A stretch of 64,000 nucleotides of DNA from Holtermannia corniformis (Eukaryota > Basidiomycota > Tremellomycetes > Holtermanniales): contig BCIJ01000035.1 of assembly GCA_001599935.1 (NCBI GenBank), positions 16,988-80,987 on the forward strand, written 5' to 3'. The translations under genes and the position numbers were made by a program. A model generated the notes under the pieces. The model ran no database searches. It was not told the DNA's origin and worked only from the letters and a program-made list of their open reading frames with translations. Positions 9,920 through 20,547 of the stretch are shown here, piece after piece; positions within the stretch are counted from its first letter, which is position 1, and each line of letters starts with the position of its first letter.

Positions 9920-12848
9920 ATGGCCGAGTCCTCTGACGGTCTGCGGCCAGACCGGGGTCAGGCCGTTTTTACCGTCACCTGTGTCCTCCTTGTCCTCTCG
10001 ACATTCTTTGTCCTGTGCAGGCTCATCTCCAAATGGGGGATTAAGAAGCACTGCACGTCAGACGACTATGCGACCGTCTTGGCCTGGGTACGTAGACAAG
10101 CTGCGCCAAGGCCCCGTGCTGATCGGCCGAGCAGTTGTTCACCGCCGGTCTGTCGATTGCCATCATGTTTGCAACTTCGGTCGGGCTCGGACGTTACGAT
10201 GCAGGTCTGTGCTCGTCGATCCTTTCGATCGCCTGTTCCTGACTGTGCACAGACATTGCCGAGGATTGGGTTCTCCCTCTGTGAGTGACGATGGTTGAGT
10301 GACATCGACGGGATACTGATCATGTTAGTCGTCGAGCGGAATACGTCTTTACCGTCTTGTACAACCCAGCACTCATGGCGACCAAGACGGCGATCCTGAT
10401 CCTATACGTTCGAATGGCCGAAGCTCATCGCTTTCTCCGCGTCGCGTCGTATTTCGTCCTGGCCATCGTCAACATCGCCGGCGTCGTCCTGACTTTTCTC
10501 AACCTGTTCCAATGCCGTCCCATCCGAGCAGCCTACGACGACTATGACGGCAATTCGCACTGCATCGACCTGGTCTCACTCTACCTCTCATCAGCACCGA
10601 TCAATGTCCTCACAGATCTCGCAATCCTGTTACTGCCGCTACCTATTCTCACCGGGTTGCGCATGGAGCTCCGACAGAAAGTCATCCTTGTCGCAACCTT
10701 CATCACCGGTGGCTTTGTCGCCATCGTCGACGTCGTCCGCATCGTCTACCTACAAGAAGCGCTCCGGCTCGAAGTCGCCGCAAATCAATCCTTACCACCG
10801 GGCGGCAACCCCTCGCACTTCAGCAACTTCGCCTACCACGGTTCGTTCTCGCTCATGTGGTCCGCCGTCGAGGTCAACGTCGGCCTGATCTGCGCGTGCA
10901 TCCTCGTGCTCAAACCGCTCGTGATGCGCGTGATGCCTGCGATCCTACATGACCGCAACCGCAGATCAAGTAGATCCGCCACCGACCGGGTACCAGTTTC
11001 AATCTTTGAAGGCGGCTGGTCACTCGACACGTTTAAAAACGTCTCACGCAGTCCGCGCCATCCATCCATAGCAGTCCTGCCGGCCCCTGCTCATATCGAA
11101 GATGTCGAAAGCGATCCGTCAACGCACGACGATGGGATCAACCTGATTGCAGATGAAGACAACTTTGATTTCTTCGAATTCCTTGCATCCGAACCTCCTG
11201 TGCCGGCTCCGCTCCCACCGACAGCGAATCCACAGAGATCACCCAGGATGCGCGACCGTGCGCTCTCAATGCACCTCATGGAGCCGTTCACCCGTGCGAG
11301 GGGTCTCAGCAAGACTGAAGATGATCGTAGACCGACTGTCACCACGGTTGAGCCTCTGGCGCCGACGCTGAACTCGAGTGGCAATTTTGCCGACTTTGTA
11401 CAGATGGGCAGCCGAAAGCCGTTGCCCGAACTGACGGCGAAAGAGGCTTGGTGGCCTGTCCTCTTTGGTGAGTGACGCTTGGGTGCAATGGATGGATGCT
11501 GATCAGACTTACAGTCTCGGTGATATTCTGTGAGCGGTCACCTGCTGCGTCCCCGGCGATCTCTAACGTCTACAGTCTGGTGGGGTTCGGCCTACGGCCT
11601 ACTTGGCACTCTGAACGGGAGGATCCAGGTCGTCCTTGGCTACTCTGCCTCACAGACGATTGCGCTTCACAATGCCTACTGGGTCGGGTACTTTATCGGG
11701 ACTGGCGGCGTCGGTTACTGGGTGTTATCGCGCGCTGGATTCAAGCACACCTTGATGGTCGGTCTCGCCATCTACGCCTGCGGTGCACTTGCCTTTTGGC
11801 CGAGTTCGGTTCTGTCCTCCTTCCCCGGATTCATCATCTCAAATGGCATGATCGCCCTCGGTCTGGCATGTCTCGAAGTTGCCGCCAACCCATACATCAC
11901 CCTTGCTGGTCCAGACGGACTGAGCGAAGCCAGGCTCTGCTTCTCGCAAGGCATCCAAGCGGTTGGCAGTGTACTGTCACCAATCCTCGCGCAGAAAGCG
12001 CTCTTCAAGGGCGTGGCCTCACGCAGTGACCTGTTCAACACCCAATGGTGCTATCTCGGTGTCGCGTTCTTTGTCGTCTTCTTGGCCGTACTGTGTCACT
12101 ACGTGCCGCTGAGTGAAGCATCGGACGACGAGCTCGAAAAGGTCGCGCAACACCGCTTACTCCTCAAGCCGATTCCATCCACGGCCAAGGTCCTCGGGCT
12201 TCGACCGGCCCTACTCAATGCCATCATCGGCGTAGTCGTCATGTTCGCGTATGTCGCAGGTCAGGAGACCATCAGCTACTTTTGGGGCACGTTCGTCACG
12301 TTAATGAGGCCAAGGTCAGTCCTTTGGCGGACTACTTGTCCCATGCTGACCTCAGCAGTGCAACCAGCAATGACGCTTTCAACTACCAAGCCGTCGCCCA
12401 CTCTGTCTTCGCCTTGGGACGCTTCCTCGTTGCGGGCGCGTGCTATGCCGGTGTCCCACCTCGATGGACGCTAGGCTTCTGTATCCTTGGCGTGCTCACG
12501 TCTTCCATTGGCGCCTGGGCTTCACCTCAAGGAGCCGGGGGGGTCACCGTGCTCATCCTCGTCGTCTTCTTCGAGGCCGCCATCTTCCCCCTCGTCTTTT
12601 CAATCACACTTCGCGGACAGGGCCGCTACACCAAATTCGTGTCGACGGCCTTGACCATGGCTATATCCGGAGGCGCAGTTGGGCCGAGCATCGCGTACGG
12701 GATCGTGAGGCACCGCGGGGATGAACCACGGTTGTCCTTTGCGGTACCCGTGGCGCTGTATACGCTTTGCCTGCTGCACCCGATCATCCTCAATTTGTCA
12801 CACACCATGCGCAGACTTGTAGGACCTCTCAAAAGTACGCAGTTGTAG
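9920..12848 (+). CDS. Fusion of fungal rhodopsin-like (Pth11-type) 7TM domain and fucose-permease-like MFS transporter
   Basis: Seven exons (9920-10087, 10135-10204, 10253-10280, 10329-11467, 11515-11529, 11576-12314, 12356-12848) join in frame to 883 residues. Residues 1 to ~280 are a fungal rhodopsin-like 7TM domain: SDDYATVLAW, GLGRYDADI, LYNPALMATKTAILILY, FLNLFQCRPI. A Ser/Pro/Asp-rich cytoplasmic linker of about 170 residues follows. Then the MFS part begins ELTAKEAWWPVLF and FFWWGSAYGLLGTLN, continues with GLACLEVAANPYI and FSQGIQAVGS, typical of the FucP/FGHS branch of proton-coupled sugar symporters. The 15-base exon 11515-11529 restores the frame across the first MFS helix, so the fusion is not an annotation artefact. 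Inference: a membrane sensor or regulator tied to a sugar transporter. An internal ATG (VQMGSRK) just before the MFS part could also start a transporter-only transcript. Confidence 0.85.
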
Positions 12849-13059
12849 TCTAGTATTACTTGTACACCCCATGTATCTTTGCTTGCACACGCCGTGTAAT
12901 CTTTGCACGCCACTGCTAGCAGCATGTTTGATTGCGCTAGGGCTCCTAGCACATTACCAGCATGCGGCGGCCCGAGCTATGGTCTTGTGTTGTACGCTCG
13001 AGGACAAACCTTGCCGTGCTTGCCAAGCCTCAAGCTCTAGTGCAGGGCGGTGCTTCACT

Positions 13060-15093
13060 ATGGCATCGCTGCCTCTGACCATGGACACCTCACATGTCAT
13101 AATCCCAGAGAGAACACACGAGGTTCGCTATCGAGCTGACAAGCGAACTCGACCGGGCTGCTTTACTTGCAAACGTCGTAAGAAGCGATGGTGAGTAGGC
13201 TTTTCAGCACGGTAGCTCAGTCATTGATTTATGACGCAGCATCGACATCTACGTAGACGGAGCCTGTCAGCGGTGCCACGACGGCGGATTTGACTGCGCA
13301 GGTCGAGATGGGAGCAAGTAGACGAATAGGCAGCTCATCGAGACCTATAGGTACCCGGACCACCGAGCGGCATGCGTCTAGTCAAATCGCCGAAAGCTCG
13401 GCGGATGCGGCCATCAACATCGCAACCTCGGTCAGAGAGATCTTTCTCAAACAGCATTTTCAGAGACCAAGCTGCATCGTCCGAGTCGCAAGGCCATGAG
13501 CTCGCGAGGGACGGTTCATCCGAACGGAGCGTACCAGGTCCTGTCGTACGACCATCATTGTGCGTATCCTCGGCTGCTCATATATAAATGGATCTGACCA
13601 TTCGTCTGCAGGATGGACGCGGATCTCCCCGAGGTCTACACGTCTGCAGTGTTGAGACGCTTCGAGGACCCACACTTGACCACACAAATTCCTGTAGATG
13701 AACTCTATACCATGGGTGCAATCTGGGCTGTTGTCTGTGCGCGAGATTCCACTTCACGACACCGTCGCTAATACCCAGCTTAGATGACTATCTCAACGCC
13801 ATCTGCTTGGACTCAATACCCGAAAAGCCTCGAGCGGTACTTCGCTCGCGAATACTGGTAATCGCCGGGACCGACATTCTCTCAATCGCCGCGCAGTGCG
13901 CCCTTTCAATTGAATTCTACGCCCTGCTCAAGACGGAGGTTGCCGATATTCAACGAGGCGAATTCTCGTTCTGGCTCGCAATCTCCGACTCCAATGATCT
14001 GAGCGACGTCCTGAAGCTGCTGTCCGCCCATCTTCCAGCTTCATACGCTGAAGCTAGCCCTGAGGAGCTACGGGAGCGCGCAACCATCTTCTACGACGAG
14101 GCACTTCGTGTCTTTAGCTCGAGGGTTATGCCTCTCGAGGCGTCTTTATGGGCGATTGCAGACCTACATGCCGTCACTGTTCGTAATGGGATACATAGTC
14201 TAGGCTATCATAGCTGATGCGGCACAGATGGTCAGGCATCCTAGCCCATCATGTTACGGGATGCTGGACATCGCCGAGGGCTTCATCACAGCGCACCTTG
14301 GTCCGCGCCCCAGTCTCAGCCTCGCAGACATGTCGAGTCAATCTTCGTACGCTCTGCGATTCTTTGCCCATTCGGACGTGCTACGCTGCGTTGCAATACT
14401 CAACAAGCGACCGATCATCTTCTTGCGTCTAGATGCGCAGCAAAGTGACTCAGTCAAGGGCACTGTCCATGAAGGCAACGACCCTGTCACAGCAGAGAGC
14501 TGCGACATTTTCCAAGGACAACCATGGGTCCTCATGGTACTACTCTCAGAGGTGGCCGAGCTCCTCGCAGCGCGTGCAAACGGCGTGGTTCAAGAAGCCG
14601 AAGCGTTACAACGTGGCCAACAACTAGAAACCTTTCTCGAGGACCTCGACTTTTCACACTTGTCTCCGGAAGGCGTCATAGTTGCCGAGCTCTGGCGGGA
14701 GACAACGGCCATCTATCTCTATCAGGATGTCTTCCGGTCAGTCCGCGCGGCAAGTCATGTTGGGCATATGCTCATTTGGACAGATTGGGGCGAAGTACCC
14801 GCCGCCTGCGGCGATGCTTGTCGCGATCCATGTCTTTGCTCGCTCAGATCGTCACGGCGAGACCCGTTTTCCTTGCGTGCGCCTGTCCGTTCTTTCTCAT
14901 TGCCACACTGGCAATAGAGGATGCCGACCGCAGTCTCCTTCGACAATATCTTCGCTCTTCCATTCCAGGCCCGGGAGGTCTCACCAACAACCGACTTATT
15001 GTCGAGATTTGGCGCGAGGCAGACGAGCAAGGCCATGCGCTGACATGGCGCGACATCGCGACAAACATTGGCGTGCTCCCGACATTCTGGTGA
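13060..15093 (+). CDS. Zn2Cys6 fungal transcription factor
   Basis: The protein starts at ATG 13060 (MASLPLT; a second ATG follows seven codons later). The zinc cluster GCFTCKRRKKRC is split by an intron right after the third-Cys codon begins, and continues C-x2-C-x6-C as ACQRCHDGGFDCA. A basic Ser/Arg linker follows, reached by an intron at about 13302-13381 that keeps frame. The remainder is helical with LYTMGAIWAVVYDYLNAI, LEASLWAIADLH and a C-terminal fungal-specific transcription factor domain ending LTWRDIATNIGVLPTFW. It should bind CGG-type sites in the nucleus. At least six short introns. It lies between the rhodopsin/MFS fusion and an ACS transporter, both on the same strand, so it may regulate one of them; that is inference from position only. 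Confidence 0.85.
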
Positions 15094-15601
15094 TGCACCT
15101 TCGGGTCGGATGCAAGTCCGCCAATGCCGTATCCGCCGCATCACGATTTTGAACGCGATCCGGGGAAATCCGGGGCTCGCCACCGAATGGACGTGATCAG
15201 AACAGTGTCGCCATCAAGTCACTACTTTAGCGCATCAGGCGATAAATAGATAAGGCTGCTCTGTGCCTGCTATCGAATAACCGACCCAATCAGTACCATG
15301 GGCCATGTCGCCATTCCCTCAACCAAAGGCGAGCATGCAATGCATAAGCTCCTGTGATCTACAGGCCCGCTTTTGCCACGAGCCGCTCATTATGTGCGCA
15401 ACATTCGCCATCGAAGCGAGTCTATGCCAAGTTACAATCCCGTCGGGCGTCGGCGCGCTGAGCCGAGCCGAAGGTCATAGCGCCATTTTGTGGTAACTGG
15501 ACGAATACCTTGTCAGATCCGGGTGCAGAGGCTCGCCGCCACTCATAAGCCTGCTTTTGATCTGCAGGGGTCCTTTTCTCACGAAAGACGCGCATATCGC
15601 C
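15094..15601. other. Spacer upstream of ACS transporter
   Basis: This 508-base tandem spacer should hold the transporter promoter. It contains the direct repeat CGGGGAAATCCGGGG near 15160, whose CCGGGG halves could be a zinc-cluster-type site. No supported ORF is present. Confidence 0.35.
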
Positions 15602-17959
15602 ATGGCGACCATCGGAGCACCAGGCGAGATATCGGCAGCAAGTAACGTCGCCACCAAACCGCAACGGAGCGATTCAGAAGGATCATTCTCGGATGACAAG
15701 TTCGGACACGAACATGCGGCGGTGCCAACGCTTGACTCGGACTCTGAGGTTATCAAGCTACCCGTCTTTCACGACGAGGAGCTGACACCGCTGTCTCGTT
15801 GGTTCTGGAAAGGTCAGTTATACAAGCGAGTGTGATCTTGCTCACGGCGGGCAGCCGTGAACATCAAGGATCCGGAGCGCCGTTTCCTGACAAAGCTGGA
15901 CTTGACACTCATCTCGGCCGCCGGATTGGGTGTATGCTGTCGTTACCTGGATCAGTGAGTGGTGTGAGATACCATGATGTCTCGCCTACCAAAACAAAGG
16001 GTCAATATCACGAATGCTTTCAGTGAGTTTGGCACTTGGCCATACATGTCGGCGAAGCGCGTGCTGATCAACTTACCAGACTCGGGGATGAAGGAAGCAA
16101 TCGGACTGTACGGCAATGAGCTCAACTTTGCCAATGCTTTGTGGTCGGCCGGATACTGCATCGGACAGGTACCTTCCAACCTTGCCTTGACTAGAGTACG
16201 TTCACTTTGTGCGCGAAAGACAGACAACGACCTTGCTGACGTCTACTTCAGTCCCGCGCGCCTTACTACATCGCCGCGCTTGAGATCGGCTGGACAATCT
16301 GTACATTTGGAACGGCGGGCATCAAATCGGCCAGTCACCTATACGCCTTGCGCTTCTTCGTTGGGTGAGCAGGCTTAGCATTGGGGACGAGCGGCAACTA
16401 ATGTCTCCGCGTTTAGTCTCTTCGAGTCTGGTCATTTCCCGTCAGTAGTCTCGTATGTGCACGAGTCACCAGCTGAAGGCGTCACTCGCTCAGTGCCGTC
16501 ATGTACGTGGCCTCGAGCTACTACAAGCCCGCCGAACTCGCCAAGCGCAACACTGCCATCCAGGTAAGGTTTGCGGCGATTTATGTATGTCGCTAACACG
16601 TACAGGTATTCACTGCCGTTGGTCCACTTTTCTCTGGCTTCCTCATGTTCGCATCGTCGAATGTCGAAGTACGCCAAGCTGACTATCGTCTCCAGGGCTG
16701 CCGTACACACTGGCCTGGACGGCGTGGGCGGCTGGGACAGCTGGCGGTGGCTTTTCATCATCTGTGGCGTTTTCTCCTTCCCCTGCGCGATCTGGACCAT
16801 GTTCGCTATGCCGGATCTGCCAAGCCGAGCACGCGCAAACTGGTGAGTGATCACTGGCTTCAAGTCTCGGCGCTGCTGATCAGCCCTACAGGATCTTCTC
16901 CGCAAAGGAGGTTGAACTCGCAAAGTACCGAATGCCTACCGAACGCAAGCTCAACACTGGTCTGTTCAAGTGGCAGGACATCAAGAAATGGCATCAGACC
17001 TGGCACGTTTACGCCTGTCAGTTCGGATTATGAAAGGAAAGGGCACAGACTGACAGGCCCTCAGTTGCCCTGTATTTCCTCTTCCTCGCTCAGCTCGGTC
17101 AATCGAGTGGCAGCAGTACGTACTCGAGACTTGACCTCATCCGAAGTTGAGAGCTGATAGTAACGTAGTGATCTTCTGGATCAAGTCATACAATAAGAAG
17201 GGTCATCCTGCCGTCTATACGGTGCAACAGATCAACCTGATTCCGTTGGGTGTAAGTCGCGGTGGACCACTGTGTGGGCGTAGGCGCTGATGCTCATGGC
17301 AGATCAACGTCATTCAGATCGTCTTGTCTCTCATCGCATCGACCATCTCCGATGCTCTGCCAAAGAGTCGAAGATGGCCTATCATGATGTTTGCTGGTTT
17401 AGCCGGGTTCGTGCTGTGCCTCAGTCTGGCCGCCACACCCATCTACCCCGCCAACAAGGCGTCACGCTGGGTATTGTACTGTGAATTCATTGACCCAATT
17501 GAGCTTGGATCTGGCGCTGAGTTCTCTTCAGATCTCTGCCCGCTCGCCGGCCTCGCCGCCGGTTGCACATGGACAATGGTCAACGAGACAAGCCGAGACG
17601 ATCCCGAACGTCGCGCATACGTGTCTGCAGTCGTGAGTAGCGATTCATGTCTATCACGAGTTGCGCTGACTGTCTTTTCAAGATGAACCTCTCTGCCTAC
17701 GTGTTTTCCGCCTGGGTGAGCACTGGTCACAGCATTCGCAAGCGTGTCTGACCCTAGCCTTCAGATACCCATTTTGACGTTCCCCACTTACAAACAGCCG
17801 GCGATCGTCGCGGGCAACTATGTCAACGCCGTCTTTGCCCTGACTGCGGCGTTGATTGCCGGTGTCATTGGCTATCTCGACCAACGCGACAAGAAGCGCC
17901 AACTGGCCAACCCCGAGGTAGAGCACACTGGGAAAGTTGGGTCGCTTGCTGCCATTTGA
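15602..17959 (+). CDS. Major facilitator transporter, anion:cation symporter (allantoate/pantothenate permease-like) family
   Basis: The gene begins MATIGAPGEIS and is broken by about ten short introns. Recognisable blocks in order: an acidic N-terminal tail, RRFLTKLDLTLI, the CRYLDQ-VNITNAF helix, GMKEAIGLYGNELNFANALW, GYCIGQVPSNLALTR, the PYYIAALEIGWTICTFGTAG helix, LRFFVGLFESGHFP, MYVASSYYKPAELAKRN, GWDSWRWLFIICGVF, then the second half with GLAAGCTWTMVNETSRDDPE and a terminal INPILT-type helix ending YLDQRDKKRQ. This matches Dal5/Fen2/Liz1-type plasma-membrane symporters for organic anions such as allantoate, pantothenate, nicotinate or biotin. Substrate cannot be read from sequence. The zinc-cluster gene lies directly upstream on the same strand. 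Confidence 0.88.
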
Positions 17960-18228
17960 AGGGATTTATGGGAGCGGAAGTCGGTAAAAGGATTGATCTC
18001 ACGAGGCATTGTCAGTATCAGGGTCTTGTAGTGTCAGCGCAGTCAGTATTCCATTGGGATATGCAGAATGTCCGAAAGGACAGACTGAGCCATCGACGCG
18101 TCGACGCGTCACTCATTAGGAATTGTTCCTGATCGACAGTCTAATCCCATTAGCATTACAATTTCCTTGTGACGATCTGGTCAATCACGCCCTTTGTGAT
18201 AGTCACATCAAAAAGAGACAGTGCGTCA

Positions 18229-20120
18229 ATGCTCACGCCATCGGTGCTTCAGACTCCTTGCGCGGACCCGTTCACGCTTGACGCGGCGGGGACGGCGCCT
18301 TTTTCATCGCCAGACTTCCTTTCAAGCTGGACGTCAAGTCCGCCCGAGCTGCTCCCGCCGCGCCATGACGCGACCCCTGCAACACCACAACTAGTCTGGA
18401 GTGAGCGTCCTCGTAACCGTCATGTGAGGACCAACCGCGTCGGAGGTTCAAACGATGCAATCTCGTCGGACGAGGAATCGGACGATGATCTTCCCGTCAC
18501 TCCGCGGGGCAGTCAGAAATCGCAGATTGAGTGCTACAACGGTAGCCAAACGACACATGCCCCGTACGCATCCAACTGTAAGGCCGAGGCTGTCGTCGGT
18601 GAGGTCGATGCGGGGGGGAGAAAGGCCGCTGCTACAGTTACTCCAACAAGACTGGTCTTCAGTCACATCTTCTCCGGACTTAAGGTCTGGGTGGACACTG
18701 AAGACGCCAGCCGAAATCGTGCAGAGATTCGTCAGCTTCTTATGGTCAGTTGACGAGTGAATGTATACCGTTGCTGACTCCATACAGCTGCACGGAGCCG
18801 ACGTTGTGCTGCGTGTTGCAACCGCCAATACGTTCATCCTTGACGTCTCTCGAGGCTCACCCAACGGACTCAGGCGTGTTCCAAGCCCACTTGTTCATAC
18901 GTGCTGTCGCTCCTACGAATGGGTGCGAGATTGCATACGCGCTGGTTGCATCCTGCCGCAACCGACGCCAGAGGATCAGCCCGCAACATCGCTGGCCGCT
19001 CTACTCACCGAGTACGAGAGCTGCCGGCCACGTCGGATTTCGTCAATGGTACCAAGACGCTCGCGGTACGTCGATGCGCGACAGTCTGCGACACCAGACG
19101 AGTCGGATGATGAAGCTTTGGGGTCGATACCTCTCCGCCCGGCCAAGCTGCTTTCAACGCCATCGAGTAGCAACTCTCCGCACAACACCTCGCCATGTAA
19201 GCCTCTGTCGGAACTACCACCGCTGGGCAACGCCGCGATGGATCCCAAATTCAACTCCAAGCAAGCCAAAGCAAGCCGCCGTGCGCGGCCTCATCCGCTA
19301 TCCCCGTACCTGGTAAAGATCACCCGGTCAGAATCCCCGCCTAATGTGCCCGTTCCCTCGGCTACACACCCTAGCAAGTGGTCAAGGGGTGCCTACGATA
19401 TTGCTTCGGCCGGCTGGCACTTGGCATTCTATGCCAAGTGGCCGTTGCTACGTATAGTCCGACTGATGGCGAAAAAGGTGCGCATAAGCCGGACTCATGG
19501 ATACAACTGACGTGATGTAGTATCCGCACCGTACGGCTGAAGAGTGGCTCTCAATATATGCGGGCCGGACGCACCCTCTCGTCATGAGCCACAGAGATGC
19601 GTATATAGCAAAGTGGGAGGTCGAGGCCCGCGAAGAGCGGATCAAGGCCAATGGCGAAGTTCACCGAGCTCGGGCAAAGCAAGACCGGCTCCATGACCAG
19701 ACCATCATGGACAAGATTGTCAAGTATCGGCAACAGCGCCGACGAGAAAGGGGCATGATCGAGTTTCTAGCAGACTTGGTGCCTGATGAGGCTCGTGCGT
19801 CGGACTGGAAGCGTTTCATCAACTCGCGCGTGAGTTAGGCGGGCTCGATGACTTGTGTGGCTGAACATGTCACATAGACCCACGCAGTCCCTGTACCAGC
19901 CGGCTTCATCAAGCAGCAGAAGCTGCATAGCGAGCATCTCTGGCACTACCGAGAAAACCGTGCACGGCTAGAATGCCAGGCTTGGCGCTGGAGGCGCCTG
20001 TCAGAGGCAGTTCACGACGATCGTGCTCGGTCACAATCCTCGCCAAGTCCGACTCCGGCCCACCCAAACACTCTGGAACGTGCATTGCCCCTCACCAATT
20101 GTCGCACAGACTCGAGATGA
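18229..20120 (+). CDS. BRCT-domain protein with possible Myb-like segment (Rap1-like candidate)
   Basis: Start is ATG 18229 (MLTPSVLQTP). Residues ~1-140 are Ser/Pro-rich and acidic. A BRCT domain follows: LVFSHIFSGLKVWVD, an intron, LLMLHGADVVLRVATANTFIL, and VHTCCRSYEWVRDCIRAG with the conserved W-x3-C. After a disordered linker with DESDDEALGS, a helical segment reads YPHRTAEEWLSIYAGR, resembling the second helix of Rap1-type Myb domains, then a charged coiled coil (EVEAREERIKANGEVHRARA). The chosen last exon (from about 19878) ends at TGA 20120, but the same frame stays open to 20567, so a further intron could extend the protein. BRCT-then-Myb order is seen in Rap1 telomere proteins; this is a suggestion, not a firm call. 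Confidence 0.6.
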
Positions 20121-20547
20121 ACCATCCTGTCAACCTTCCGTTCACCTCGAACGCGTGTCACTGTCAGGGTTGCTCGGGATCGGCGGGACCTGCCGATCAT
20201 CTGCCGCCAGGAAGCAGCCAAGATGGCCGATCTCCGACGTCTTCAAGGGCAAGGCACTCGCCATGCGGTCCAGTCGACCCCTAGCGCGACGTTCAGAAAG
20301 CACACACGGCACCCCTCGCCGCTACCGGTCTCCCCTTTGCCGAGTGATCCGCACACACCTCTAGAGACTAGCGCGGAAGACGTCCCTCGGCCCTGTGGCG
20401 GTACCTTGACCAAAGCCAAGCCGGACTCCACACGGCTCGACATACATGCATGTCTGCCCACCAGACGCCGCCCGGTTGCCCACATCTCATTTGCGTGTTG
20501 TATATTAACGCTCGCCACCCGTGCGACATACCGCGCTCGCCGCCGCC

